From an uncultured Cycloclasticus sp. (GTDB lineage Bacteria; Pseudomonadota; Gammaproteobacteria; Methylococcales; Cycloclasticaceae): a DNA stretch of 35,631 bases. Position 1 is the stretch's first letter. The number at the start of each line of letters is the position of its first letter. The notes under the pieces are model-generated. The model made no database searches and was not told where the DNA came from. It saw only the letters and a list, made by a program, of their open reading frames with translations. The position numbers and the translations under genes are program-made. Below, piece after piece: positions 25,201 through 33,355 of this stretch. The DNA lies in contig CAJXOJ010000019.1 of assembly GCA_913057515.1 (NCBI GenBank), positions 1 through 35,631 on the forward strand, written 5' to 3'.

Positions 25201-26521
25201 ATTCAGCTCGGTTTTCTAATACCGCATTAATGGCTCCAGTAAAGCTCTTAACGACAACAATATCAATCTTAGGGAAATGCTTTTGCAAGAATTTTAGGTG
25301 TGCATAACCTTCTGGAATAGCGACACGTAGACCGTTTAGGTCCTCTAATGTTTTTGCTGCCACGTCCTTTCGAATAAAGAAGAAATCCAGCACCTCGAAG
25401 TAGGGCGCTGAAAAGTTGAGGTAGTGATTGCGTTCCTCTGTGTAGTAAGCAGCAGGAAGTAAATCAATTTTACCCTCTTTAGTATTTTGTAAATTAACAG
25501 CCCAAGGAGCGATAGAGACGTCAAAAGAAAGCCCTGTTTTTTCAGAAATTAACTGTAAGTAATCATTTGCAATACCACTGTATCGACCTTTTTCATTGGC
25601 AAAGTTAAAAGGTGTCCAATCGGGGCTACCGCCGACGGAAACAGTGGGGTGGCTTGCTAACCATTTTTGCTCTGCTGGTGTGAGTTGGACATGCTGTTTC
25701 TTTAACGTTGGCGGTGGGCTCATCCAACGGTTATATATTGTGCGTTGCTCTTCTTTGGTAATCGCATCTAGGCCTTTTTGAATAATTGAAGTCAGTTCTG
25801 GAGCGCCTTTGCGAGTAATAATGTGCAGGGAGCTTGATCCTAATTTGTGGCTAGGTTTAAAAGGAATAATGCTATTAATAGCCAAGCTCTTTAAGACATA
25901 TGAAACGGTTGGGTAGGCATCAAAGAGCATGTCTGCCCTGTTTTCTATAACGGCTTCAATTGCTCCGTTAAAGGTGGAGACGGTGATGATTTTAATGCCG
26001 GGAAAATGTTTTTTAAGACGTCCAATGTTGGCATAACCTTCTGGTATAGCCAGGCGCTTTCCATTGAGTGATTCGAGTGTTGTAACATCGAGATCATCGC
26101 GAATAAAAAAGTAGTCTAATATATGAAGGTATGGGCTTGAAAAGTTAACAAATTGTTGTCGTTCTTCGGTTAGGTAGGCGGCACCTAAAACATCAATTTC
26201 ACGTGCTTTAATTTTCTTAAGGAGTGAGCTCCATTTGTCGATAGATACGGTGAATTTTAAACCTGTTTTTTGTGAAATGAGTGCTAAATAGTCATTGGCA
26301 ATGCCGCTGTAGGCCCCTTCTTTATTGACGAAGTCAAAAGGTGGCCAATCAGACTCCCCGCCCACGAGAACGTGTGGGTGCTGTTGAATCCATTGCTGCT
26401 CGGCTGCGGTCAGCACCACTTTCTCCGCAGCGATAGTTATTTGAGAAGTTAACCAAAAAAGACAAGCCAGTATTATAAGTTTGAGAGCATTCTTTTTCGA
26501 GTTAAACCGGTGCTTTCGCAT
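22289..26521 (-). CDS. EvgS-like hybrid sensor histidine kinase with three periplasmic solute-binding domains
   Basis: The protein has 1410 residues. After a signal/anchor segment (~12-32) there are three tandem SBP_bac_3 domains (about 36-268, 276-511 and 521-752); the first two are near-duplicates sharing the YSGIANDY and TEER..NFS.PY patterns, and the third is more divergent. A membrane helix follows (~760-780), then a PAS-like region (~795-905), a HisKA domain with phospho-acceptor His936 in MSHEIRTPMN, a HATPase with N1048/N1052 and the DTGIG and GTGLG boxes, and a receiver domain with Asp1231 in LMDIRMPVMDG. The C-terminal helical part (~1318-1400) looks like an HPt domain but the acceptor His position seems to be Glu. 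It follows the response regulator gene by 22 bases. Confidence 0.9.
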   Translation of the reverse strand: MRKHRFNSKKNALKLIILACLFWLTSQITIAAEKVVLTAAEQQWIQQHPHVLVGGESDWPPFDFVNKEGAYSGIANDYLALISQKTGLKFTVSIDKWSSLLKKIKAREIDVLGAAYLTEERQQFVNFSSPYLHILDYFFIRDDLDVTTLESLNGKRLAIPEGYANIGRLKKHFPGIKIITVSTFNGAIEAVIENRADMLFDAYPTVSYVLKSLAINSIIPFKPSHKLGSSSLHIITRKGAPELTSIIQKGLDAITKEEQRTIYNRWMSPPPTLKKQHVQLTPAEQKWLASHPTVSVGGSPDWTPFNFANEKGRYSGIANDYLQLISEKTGLSFDVSIAPWAVNLQNTKEGKIDLLPAAYYTEERNHYLNFSAPYFEVLDFFFIRKDVAAKTLEDLNGLRVAIPEGYAHLKFLQKHFPKIDIVVVKSFTGAINAVLENRAELLYDTYGSLIYAFSKKGINTIVPFKSTGHLGERHIHIASIKSKPELASIIQKGLNAISEEERNKISRKWLGKQESFSPSIPLSLSEKLWLKNHPNLRFTGDPNWLPYEAFDKQGNYIGMVAEYLKIIEQKLGITLTIVPSKTWSESLDKAKNKEVQLLSASNTILPTELNYTDSYLSSPIVIIMGKEHTYVENLNQIKTQRIAVIENYGNHKEIVKQHPHIHFKTVKTLREGLTAVSTGEIDALLATLAQASYQISDKGIHNIRVVGKTEFDTALAFGVQKELAPLIPLLNRALKSISFDEKQQIANKWSRQEYIERVNYQLLMQAALLFLLVILTIFFWNRKLAKEVTLRKAAEQQTQTLIDKIPLQIIVTSLDGRILSANPKTLNDHAIPKEHIDQYNMLQFYKNTDDRKAVLNEIRKNGFVEQKIVPIRALNGEVRSMMLSITPITYHENPALLALAVDMNERLELEHALGEAKEHAEAASHAKSNFLANMSHEIRTPMNAILGFTELLNEQVKEPQLKSFITTIQSAGNNLLTLINDILDLSKIEAGKLHIEKQPCNPSKLIHELADIFHLKLAEKSLDLILNFDPSPLSLHLDETRLRQVLLNLIGNAIKFTEKGIIEIKLDTRNKDETLHTLDLVISVKDTGIGIPEAQQQLIFQEFNQSSGQDNRKYAGTGLGLSISQRLVEMMGGTLSLSSQLEQGSTFTIKLIGVETAAETPIVKNCKKDSSAQNSLIFSPASILVVDDIDDNRELLLAHFADSKLQVSIAKNGLEALNLAKQKPFDLILMDIRMPVMDGYEAAEKIKKFSSVPIIALTASIMVNQFERLKSEHFDGFLRKPVLKKDLIETLSTFLAFEHLHIEDKDKSEGVIEFSDEEYKVLPIVIDKLELLANQFNDVSEHNNLSEISLFAENIKAIADRYPLNVVEEYAHQLMNHAANFDIPAIKRSLNSYPDLLAALKKADPNSSQQ

Positions 26522-26543
26522 CTCAATTAACTCTCAATATGGC

Positions 26544-27587
26544 TCATTGAATATTAACAATCTCGATAAACTCATCGATATGATCATTAAGAATAGCGAC
26601 TAACTCAGGGTCAAACTGGGTTCCATCATGCTCATCTATGTAGCTAAGTACCTTGTCGATATCCCAAGCTTCCTTGTAACTTCTTGCATGGGTTAGTGCA
26701 TCAAACACATCGGCTAGGGCAACAATTCGGCCGTAAATGTGTATGTCCGCCCCCTTTAAGCCACGTGGGTAGCCCTTACCATTCCACTTTTCATGATGCT
26801 CGTGAGCAATAATGGCTGACGCTTTGATTAGTTTTCGTTCGGAACCGCACAGTAGTTTATAAGCATTGGTAGTGTGAGGCTTCATGGCGTTGAATTCGTC
26901 TTCCGTGTATCGGCCTGGTTTATGCAAAATTTCATGAGGGACGGTTAGTTTGCCAACATCATGCATGGGCGAGGCATAACGAATGGTTTCGACATCGTCT
27001 TCACTTAAGGCGGGGTGGTGGTGAGCAAGTAATGCGGATAACTCTGAAACACGCCTGACATGCTGCCCTGTTTCATCAGAGCTTGACTCCATTAACTCGG
27101 TCAGTATCCAAATCATTTCTTTTTGACTGTCTTCAAGCTCGGTAAGTAATCGCGTATGTTCAAATTTAATTTTTTGATGTAGGGCGATGTTGTTTTGTTG
27201 GAGCAGTTTTTTAGCCGTGTATAGTTCAGTATGGGTTCTGACTCTTGCGATGAGCTCTTCAGCGTGGAAAGGCTTGGTAATGTAATCGACCGCGCCCAGT
27301 AAGAAACCTTTACTAATAGCGTCAATATCGGTTTTTGCCGTTAGAAAAATAATGGGAATGGATGCCGTTAAAGGATTCTCCTTTACCGTTTTGCAAACAG
27401 AAAAGCCATCAATTCCTGGCATCATAATATCCAGCAAAATCAAGTCTAACTGCTTTGCATCGCGCTCAATAATTTTCAGTGCCTCGCTTCCTTGAGTGGC
27501 AAAAGAAAAGGTGTAACTGTCCTCTCTAAGAATATTCATCGCTACTTGAATATTTTGAGTCAGGTCGTCGACGATTAGAATGTGCAT
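26544..27587 (-). CDS. Response regulator with HD-GYP domain (probable c-di-GMP phosphodiesterase)
   Basis: The protein has 347 residues from the ATG at 27587, preceded by AAAGGA at 4 bases; an upstream ATG at 27605 lacks such a site. The N-terminal receiver domain has the acidic pair in IVDDL and phospho-acceptor Asp53 in LILLDIMMPGIDG, with Lys in ITKPFH. A helical linker (~120-160) leads to an HD-GYP domain with the metal ligands MHDVGK, HEHHEKWNGKGYPRGLKG, then ALADVFDALT and DGTQFDPEL. HD-GYP proteins degrade c-di-GMP. It is co-transcribed with the three-sensor hybrid kinase and is the likely output of that kinase. Confidence 0.92.
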   Translation of the reverse strand: MHILIVDDLTQNIQVAMNILREDSYTFSFATQGSEALKIIERDAKQLDLILLDIMMPGIDGFSVCKTVKENPLTASIPIIFLTAKTDIDAISKGFLLGAVDYITKPFHAEELIARVRTHTELYTAKKLLQQNNIALHQKIKFEHTRLLTELEDSQKEMIWILTELMESSSDETGQHVRRVSELSALLAHHHPALSEDDVETIRYASPMHDVGKLTVPHEILHKPGRYTEDEFNAMKPHTTNAYKLLCGSERKLIKASAIIAHEHHEKWNGKGYPRGLKGADIHIYGRIVALADVFDALTHARSYKEAWDIDKVLSYIDEHDGTQFDPELVAILNDHIDEFIEIVNIQ

Positions 27588-27623
27588 ATAGTCCTTTAGA
27601 TGCATTCGTTAGTTTTATGCTTG

Positions 27624-27653
27624 AATATAACATAAATTTTAAATATCAATCAA
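27624..27653 (-). promoter_or_regulatory. Probable promoter for the response regulator/hybrid kinase operon
   Basis: On the minus strand TTGATT (27648-27653) and TATATT (27624-27629) are 18 bases apart and end 37 bases before the chosen ATG. A 6-bp inverted repeat TCAATC/GATTGA (27646-27651 and 27658-27663) overlaps the -35 box. Confidence 0.45.
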
Positions 27654-27676
27654 AGAAGATTGAGTGAATGAAGTGT

Positions 27677-27705
27677 TTGGTTGGCCTCATTTTTTCTATT
27701 AGAAT
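27677..27705 (+). promoter_or_regulatory. Probable promoter for the gshB-tonB-yqgE-ruvX-pyr operon
   Basis: TTGGTT (27677-27682) and TAGAAT (27700-27705) are separated by 17 bases, and the -10 box ends 39 bases before the gshB start. The -35 match is weak outside the TTG. Confidence 0.45.
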
Positions 27706-27744
27706 GCTATGCTTAAGTGATGAATTAAACAGAGGGAGTGCACC

Positions 27745-28686
27745 ATGCGCTTAGGCGTTGTCATGGACCCAATCGGGTTAATTAATATCAAAAAAGATAC
27801 CACATTTGCCATGTTGTTTGAGGCGCAAAGCCGAGGCTGGGAATTGGTGTATATAGAGCAAACGGATTTGTATCTTGATGAAGGGGTGGCGATGGCTTCC
27901 AGCCGTTCGTTGTCGGTGGAGCGAAATTCAGCTAAGTGGTTTGAATTAGGTCAGCAGCAAGACAGTCCCTTGAAGGATTTAGATGTCATTTTAATGCGTG
28001 TTGATCCACCGTTTAATATGAACTATATCTACACGACTTATTTACTTGAGCAGGCTGAAGCAGAGGGTGTTTTGGTGGTCAATAAACCACAAAGTTTGCG
28101 TGATGCTAATGAAAAACTGTTCACGGCTTGGTTCCCTGATTGTTGCGCGCCCACTTTAGTGACGTCGCAGCCGAGCCGCATTCGGCAATTTTTAGCTAAA
28201 TATGAAGATATTATTATCAAACCATTGGATGGAATGGGTGGAGCATCGATATTTCGGCTGAAAAAAGAGGATCATAATTTAGGCGTGGTGCTAGAAACGA
28301 TGACGGAGCACGGCAAAGCTCTGGCAATGGTTCAGCAGTATTTGCCAGCAATTAAGCAAGGCGATAAACGCATTCTTATTATTAATGGGAAACCCGTGCC
28401 ATATGGTTTAGCACGTATTCCAGCAGAAGGGGAAACACGGGGGAACTTGGCCGCAGGTGGTACGGGTGAGGGCCGGGAGCTGACAGAGCGCGAATATTGG
28501 ATATGTGAACAAATAGGCCCCAAGCTAGTAGAAAAAGGCCTGATGTTTGTTGGCCTAGATGTGATTGGCGATTATGTGACTGAAATTAATGTGACGAGTC
28601 CTACTTGCGTGCAAGAACTGGATAATCAATATGGGCTTAATATCAGCGCCTTATTGATGGATTGTATTGAGGAAAAAATAGCATAG
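27745..28686 (+). CDS. gshB: Glutathione synthetase
   Basis: The protein has 313 residues. GshB ligates gamma-glutamylcysteine with glycine using ATP. Visible are the N-terminal VVMDPIGLINIKKDTT, the RVDPPFNMNYIYTTYLLE stretch, the ATP-grasp KPLDGMGGASIF and the end VTEINVTSPTCVQEL, all normal for the family. A strong AGGGAG precedes the ATG. It is first in a cluster whose order (gshB, tonB, yqgE, ruvX, pyrR, pyrB, pyrC') matches the Pseudomonas arrangement, and it precedes tonB by 2 bases. Confidence 0.97.
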   Translation: MRLGVVMDPIGLINIKKDTTFAMLFEAQSRGWELVYIEQTDLYLDEGVAMASSRSLSVERNSAKWFELGQQQDSPLKDLDVILMRVDPPFNMNYIYTTYLLEQAEAEGVLVVNKPQSLRDANEKLFTAWFPDCCAPTLVTSQPSRIRQFLAKYEDIIIKPLDGMGGASIFRLKKEDHNLGVVLETMTEHGKALAMVQQYLPAIKQGDKRILIINGKPVPYGLARIPAEGETRGNLAAGGTGEGRELTEREYWICEQIGPKLVEKGLMFVGLDVIGDYVTEINVTSPTCVQELDNQYGLNISALLMDCIEEKIA

Positions 28687-28688
28687 CA

Positions 28689-29537
28689 GTGACGCCTACG
28701 ATCATATCATCAGCAGATAAACTGGGGTTAACGTTATTTATGGCGGGTGTTGTGCACGCCTTGCTGATATTGGGTATTAGTTTTGATATCGATATTCCCC
28801 GCTCGATAAACAAGACGCTGGAAGTGGTTTTGGTGAAAACCCCCGATAATGACCGCCCCGATAAGGCCGATTTTCTAGCGCAAGAAAACCAAGTGGGCAG
28901 TGGCGAGGCAGAAGAAAAGGCGATAAATCAACAAAAGGCAACGCCTCAACCAGCAAAACACTCGGTGACCTCTGAGCATGATAAAGAACAGCAAGCGAAG
29001 GCCCAAGCGCAAAGGGTGTTGTTACAAGCTAACGCGGAGGTGGCGATTGAGGCGAGTAATAAACAAGTGCACAAGCAAAGCAAGGTATTAACGACCGCAG
29101 ACTTGTTACGTCAAAGTGAGGAAATTGCAAAACTCCAGGCAGAGCTTAATGAGGCATCAACCGGCTATTCAAGGCGTCCTCGTAAACTGCATATTAACTC
29201 AATCAACGCACATAAATACAAGGCGGCTAGTTATGAAGCGGCTTGGAAGCGTAAAATAGAGCGCGTAGGCAACTTAAATTACCCCGGTGAGGCAAGGCGT
29301 AAAAATCTATCGGGTACCTTAGTATTGAGTGTTGAGCTGTTCGCTGATGGCAATTTAAAGAAAATCACTATTAACCGTCGCTCAGGCCATAAAATTATTG
29401 ATGATGCAGCGATCAATATTGTTAAACTAGCGGCACCATTTGCACCGCTCCCCATTGATTTGCAAAAAGATATCGATATTTTAGTGATCACCCGGACGTG
29501 GCAATTTTTAAATGAAGGGTCTTTGCGTACTCGTTAA
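28689..29537 (+). CDS. tonB: TonB-family energy transducer
   Basis: The protein has 282 residues with a GTG start 2 bases after gshB. A single N-terminal membrane helix (~12-30), a charged Gln/Lys/Ala-rich linker (~60-150) and a C-terminal TonB domain (~180-275) with NYPGEARRKNLSGTLVLSV and AINIVKLAAPFAPLP are visible. It would couple the proton motive force to outer-membrane receptors. No exbB/exbD are in the window. The linker is not the Pro-Glu/Pro-Lys repeat of classical TonB. Its place between gshB and yqgE corresponds to the Pseudomonas TonB3 gene, which was linked to twitching motility, so a siderophore role should not be assumed. Confidence 0.85.
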   Translation: MTPTIISSADKLGLTLFMAGVVHALLILGISFDIDIPRSINKTLEVVLVKTPDNDRPDKADFLAQENQVGSGEAEEKAINQQKATPQPAKHSVTSEHDKEQQAKAQAQRVLLQANAEVAIEASNKQVHKQSKVLTTADLLRQSEEIAKLQAELNEASTGYSRRPRKLHINSINAHKYKAASYEAAWKRKIERVGNLNYPGEARRKNLSGTLVLSVELFADGNLKKITINRRSGHKIIDDAAINIVKLAAPFAPLPIDLQKDIDILVITRTWQFLNEGSLRTR

Positions 29538-29564
29538 GGACTACAAATAAAGTTGAAAGTATTT

Positions 29565-30128
29565 ATGAGCAAGAAAGGCTATCTTAATAATAATTTTTTA
29601 ATCGCAATGCCTAATATGCAGGGCGATGATTTCTCTAAATCGGTCACTTATTTATGTCAGCATGATGAAGAAGGGGCTTTGGGTATTACTATCAATAAGC
29701 CCCATACAATGACGATGAAATCCATTTTCGATCAGTTATCTATCACAGCCGTTAGTGAGCAAGTAGCCAATACTCACTTGTTTATGGGTGGGCCCGTACA
29801 ACCGGAAAGAGGGTTTGTGTTGCATACCCCCGTGGGTAGCTGGGACTCTACATTACAGGTCAATGATGAATTAGCGTTAACCAGCTCAAAGGATATTTTA
29901 GAAGCAATTGCCGAGGATAAAGGGCCCGAGAAATGGATGGTTGCACTCGGTTATGCCGGGTGGGCTGCTGGCCAGTTGGAAGGGGAAATTCAACGTAATG
30001 CATGGCTACATGGCGATGCTGAGCAACACATTATATTTGAAGAGCCAGTTATGCAACGATGGGAGTTAGCGGGGCATAGAATAGGTGTTGATATCAGTTT
30101 AATGAGTACCGATGCAGGTCATTGTTAA
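29565..30128 (+). CDS. yqgE: YqgE/AlgH family protein
   Basis: The protein has 187 residues from the ATG at 29565; a TTG at 29553 would add four residues and has an AAGGA 12 bases ahead, so the start is not fully settled. The YqgE/AlgH fold is clear from FLIAMPNMQGDDFSKSVTYL, EEGALGITINKP, FMGGPVQPERGFVLH and the GYAGWAAGQLEGEI stretch. The function is unproven, but the family lies next to ruvX (yqgF) in many gammaproteobacteria. The stop overlaps the ruvX start by one base (TAATG). Confidence 0.93.
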   Translation: MSKKGYLNNNFLIAMPNMQGDDFSKSVTYLCQHDEEGALGITINKPHTMTMKSIFDQLSITAVSEQVANTHLFMGGPVQPERGFVLHTPVGSWDSTLQVNDELALTSSKDILEAIAEDKGPEKWMVALGYAGWAAGQLEGEIQRNAWLHGDAEQHIIFEEPVMQRWELAGHRIGVDISLMSTDAGHC

Positions 30129-30553
30129 TGGCAGTATGTCTAGGTTTTGATTATGGCGTGAAAAAAATTGGCGTGGCAGTGGGTGATACTGAAACAAATA
30201 TTGCCAATGCCTTAACAACGGTTCGAGCGATTAATCAAAAAACTGGCTGGGCTGAGATAACAACCATTATTGATACTTGGAAGCCAACAAAAATGATCGT
30301 TGGAATTTCGCACCGAGATGATGGCGAAGACAATGAAGTAACGCCAAAGATGAAAAGGTTTTCTCGTCAACTGGAAGGCAGGTATCAATGCCCGGTTGAG
30401 CTGTTTGATGAAGCATTGACTACCTTTGAAGCCAAGCAGTTGCTGTTTGATGAGGTTCAAGTGAGTGCAACTAAATTGTGGGAAGTGCAGGATCAACTGG
30501 CAGCACAATTAATTTTACAAAGCTGGTTAAATACACAGCAGCAAGGCATGTGA
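30128..30553 (+). CDS. ruvX: RuvX/YqgF family Holliday-junction-resolvase-like nuclease
   Basis: The protein has 141 residues. It has the RNase H-like fold of YqgF: LGFDYGVKKIGVAVGD with the first acidic residue, then VGISHRDDGEDNE, DEALTTFEA, and DQLAAQLILQSWL at the end. RuvX is linked to 16S rRNA 5' processing and has been proposed to act on Holliday junctions. The start is the ATG at 30128, overlapping yqgE by one base. The stop is 2 bases before the pyrR ATG. Confidence 0.95.
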   Translation: MAVCLGFDYGVKKIGVAVGDTETNIANALTTVRAINQKTGWAEITTIIDTWKPTKMIVGISHRDDGEDNEVTPKMKRFSRQLEGRYQCPVELFDEALTTFEAKQLLFDEVQVSATKLWEVQDQLAAQLILQSWLNTQQQGM

Positions 30554-30555
30554 GC

Positions 30556-31068
30556 ATGGATACAGACTTAACTTCTATTGATATTGATGCCGTTATAGAG
30601 CTAATGGCGAATAAGTTAGCCGATCAGATGAAGCGAAAGAACATCGTTGAGCCGTTAATGATTGGTATACATACCGGCGGCCTTTGGGTGGCGACAAAAC
30701 TACACCAAAAACTGGGGCTGAGGAAACCATTGGGTGAAATTGATATTTCCTTTTATCGCGATGACTTTACGCGGATTGGTTTGAACCCTCAGGTCAAACC
30801 CAGCCATATTCCGAGTGAGGTGGAAAGTGAGCACATTATCCTCGTGGATGACGTGTTATATACCGGTCGAACCATTCGTGCGGCATTAAATGAAATTTTT
30901 GATTATGGTCGCCCAGATAGCGTGACCTTAGCGGTTCTAGTTGATAGAGGGGCTCGTGAATTACCGCTTCATGCCGACATCGTAGGTTTGGAACTGGATT
31001 TATCACCCGAAAAACAGGTAAAATTGACTGGACCCACACCTTTAGCACTAGAAACTAACCGGAGTTGA
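30556..31068 (+). CDS. pyrR: PyrR-type uracil phosphoribosyltransferase/regulator
   Basis: The protein has 170 residues from the ATG at 30556, with AAGG about 9 bases upstream; a longer GTG frame reaching into ruvX is not supported. The PRTase motif [21 protein letters not shown] and the [11 protein letters not shown] segment identify PyrR. In Bacillus it binds pyr mRNA to cause attenuation and also has UPRTase activity. In gammaproteobacteria the gene sits with pyrB-pyrC' and its regulatory role differs. No attenuator stem-loop is visible in the tight junctions here. It is followed by pyrB, which has GGAG 9 bases before its ATG. Confidence 0.93.
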   Translation: MDTDLTSIDIDAVIELMANKLADQMKRKNIVEPLMIGIHTGGLWVATKLHQKLGLRKPLGEIDISFYRDDFTRIGLNPQVKPSHIPSEVESEHIILVDDVLYTGRTIRAALNEIFDYGRPDSVTLAVLVDRGARELPLHADIVGLELDLSPEKQVKLTGPTPLALETNRS

Positions 31069-31073
31069 CTGAT

Positions 31074-32087
31074 ATGAGCTCTAGCAAGCAACCTGCTAGT
31101 ACGTCCTTCAAGGCACCCGATAGTTCCCGTTTGCAGCTGGATGAACAGGGCCGATTGCGCCATTTCTTAACCACAGACGGTTTATCAAAAGACATCTTGA
31201 CTGAAATTATGGATGTTGCAGAATCTTTTTCAAGCGTTGGCCAGCAAGCCGTTAAGAAAGTACCGGTGTTGCGCGGAAAAACCATTGTTAACTTGTTTTT
31301 TGAAAACAGCACGCGAACACGAACAACGTTTGACCTTGCTGCAAAACGCCTATCGGCGGATGTTATTAACCTCAATATTGCCACTTCAGCTACCTCAAAA
31401 GGCGAGAGCATCTTAGATACGATTCGAAACCTGGAGGCGATGCAGGCAGACATGTTTGTAGTTCGGCACTCAGCCAGTGGCGCAGCGCACTTTATTGCGA
31501 ATAATGTTGAGCCCCATGTCAGCGTTATTAATGCCGGGGATGGAAGCCATGCTCACCCAACCCAAGCGATGCTCGATATGTTTACCATTCGCCGGGAGAA
31601 GAAGGTGTTTTCAAGCCTGAAAGTAGCGATTATTGGTGATATCTTGCACTCAAGAGTGGCTCGTTCGCAAATTCATGCGCTGAATACCTTAGGTGCAAAA
31701 GAAGTACGGGTGATTGCACCAAAAACATTACTCCCCAGTGATACAGATTCGTTGGGTGTGCATGTATATAATGATTTAGCAACAGGACTGGATGATGTCG
31801 ATGTCATTATTATGTTACGTCTGCAACGGGAAAGAATGGGCTCTGCTTTATTACCGAGTGAACACGAATATTTTGAATGCTTTGGCTTAACTGAGGAGAA
31901 GCTAGCCTACGCCAAGCCCGATGTAATGGTGATGCACCCTGGGCCGATCAATCGAGGCGTTGAAATGGATGCAGCGGTGGCAGACGGTCCTCACTCTGTT
32001 ATTTTGCAACAAGTGACGAATGGGATTGCTATTCGAATGGCCGTGATGACCTTGGCGCTAGGCCAAGCGAAAGGTGCTGAGCAATGA
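31074..32087 (+). CDS. pyrB: Aspartate carbamoyltransferase catalytic chain (class A, Pseudomonas type)
   Basis: The protein has 337 residues. The carbamoyl-phosphate motif [19 protein letters not shown], the [12 protein letters not shown] segment and the [12 protein letters not shown] loop are intact. It carries an N-terminal extension of about 30 residues, rich in Ser/Lys, like the extended Pseudomonas enzymes in which nucleotide effectors bind. This type forms a dodecamer with the inactive dihydroorotase homologue encoded next. The ATG overlap with pyrC' (ATGA at 32084) fits equimolar production. No pyrI is present. Confidence 0.95.
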   Translation: MSSSKQPASTSFKAPDSSRLQLDEQGRLRHFLTTDGLSKDILTEIMDVAESFSSVGQQAVKKVPVLRGKTIVNLFFENSTRTRTTFDLAAKRLSADVINLNIATSATSKGESILDTIRNLEAMQADMFVVRHSASGAAHFIANNVEPHVSVINAGDGSHAHPTQAMLDMFTIRREKKVFSSLKVAIIGDILHSRVARSQIHALNTLGAKEVRVIAPKTLLPSDTDSLGVHVYNDLATGLDDVDVIIMLRLQRERMGSALLPSEHEYFECFGLTEEKLAYAKPDVMVMHPGPINRGVEMDAAVADGPHSVILQQVTNGIAIRMAVMTLALGQAKGAEQ

Positions 32088-33355
32088 ATATATTGATTAA
32101 AAATGGCCATGTTATTGACCCGGCTAATGAATACAACGATGTGTTAGATGTTTATATTAGCAACAGTAAAATCCAGTCGGTGGGCAAGCAACCTGTGGGC
32201 TTTGATGCGCAGCAAACAATTGATGCCACAAATCAACTTGTGATGCCCGGTTTTATTGATTTAAACGCGAGTTTAAGAGAGCCCGGTTACGAACATAAAG
32301 CAGTTATTGCGAGTGAAACAAAGGCGGCTGTGTCAGCCGGTTATACATCGGTGTGTTGCTTGCCCGATACCCAGCCCGTATTGGACTCAGCATCGGTTGT
32401 ACAGCTTATTTTGGATAGGGCTGAGTCGGCTGATTACTCAAAAGTGCTGCCATTGGGGGCGCTAACAGTCTCCTTAGAAGGTCATACATTGAGTGAAATG
32501 TATGCCTTAAAAAAAGCGGGTTGTGTAGCACTTAGCCAGGCGCCGAATAACAATATCAATGCTCAAGTATTACGGCGTGCGTTGCAATACGCCAGTACGC
32601 ATGATTTATTGGTTATCCTAAAACCAGAAGATGTGCTCGTTAAAGATGCTGGCTGTGTACATGATGGCTCGGTGAGTTCGAGGTTGGGTTTATCAGGCAT
32701 ACCGGTTGCAGCCGAAACGATAGCGATTGCACAAATTATTGAGTTAGCTGAAGAAACAGCGGCGCGTGTCCATTTGACTGGCATTTCGTCTGCAAGAGCA
32801 GTTTCATTACTTGCTCGTGCCCAGCTGAATAATGTGACTATTACGGCGGATGTGCATGCCCACCAATTACACTTAACCGAACTGGATGTGGGGACATTTG
32901 ATGCTAATTATCATACCTCGCCGCCACTGCGTTCAGCAGATGATAAAGATGCGTTGATAGCGGGCGTTGCCAAAGGTGTTTTTGTGGTGAGTTCGGGTCA
33001 CCAGCCACATGATGTAGAGGCTAAACAAGCGCCTTTCCCATCCACTGAGCCAGGCATATCAAGCCTAGAAACGGTATTACCGTTAATGTTGGAATTGGTG
33101 GATGACGGTTTGCTCAGCTTATCTCAAATGGTTAACTGCTTAGCTTATGCGCCTGCACAATTGTTGGGTTTAGAAACAGGTTGCTTGTCCGCACAGGCAC
33201 CAGCAGATATTTGTATCGTAGATCCAAATAAAACATGGCAAGTTAATGCAGAAAACTGGCTGAGCCGTGGTATGAATACGCCTTACTTAGGGCATCAAAT
33301 GAAAGGCAAGGTAACGCATACATTGGTTAATGGCCGCATAATCGTCGAGAAATAA
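32084..33355 (+). CDS. pyrC: Inactive dihydroorotase homologue (pseudo-DHOase, PyrC')
   Basis: The protein has 423 residues. The dihydroorotase fold is clear (GFIDL...LREPG near 57-68; [24 protein letters not shown]), but catalytic residues are gone. The zinc HxH that normally follows 'DL' is Asn61-Ala-Ser63, and the conserved Asp of the DHAPH motif is Gly305 in SSGHQPH. His230 and a His-rich HAHQLHL remain. It is therefore predicted to be catalytically dead and to act as a structural subunit of the PyrB dodecamer, as reported for Pseudomonas pyrC'. An active pyrC must be encoded elsewhere. It shares one base with pyrK (TAATG). Confidence 0.93.
   Translation: MNILIKNGHVIDPANEYNDVLDVYISNSKIQSVGKQPVGFDAQQTIDATNQLVMPGFIDLNASLREPGYEHKAVIASETKAAVSAGYTSVCCLPDTQPVLDSASVVQLILDRAESADYSKVLPLGALTVSLEGHTLSEMYALKKAGCVALSQAPNNNINAQVLRRALQYASTHDLLVILKPEDVLVKDAGCVHDGSVSSRLGLSGIPVAAETIAIAQIIELAEETAARVHLTGISSARAVSLLARAQLNNVTITADVHAHQLHLTELDVGTFDANYHTSPPLRSADDKDALIAGVAKGVFVVSSGHQPHDVEAKQAPFPSTEPGISSLETVLPLMLELVDDGLLSLSQMVNCLAYAPAQLLGLETGCLSAQAPADICIVDPNKTWQVNAENWLSRGMNTPYLGHQMKGKVTHTLVNGRIIVEK

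Noticed and set aside
30478-30555. GTG-initiated N-terminal extension of pyrR inside ruvX
   Set aside because: The extra 26 residues are low-complexity translation of the ruvX 3' end; the ATG at 30556 has a better ribosome-binding site and gives the usual PyrR length.
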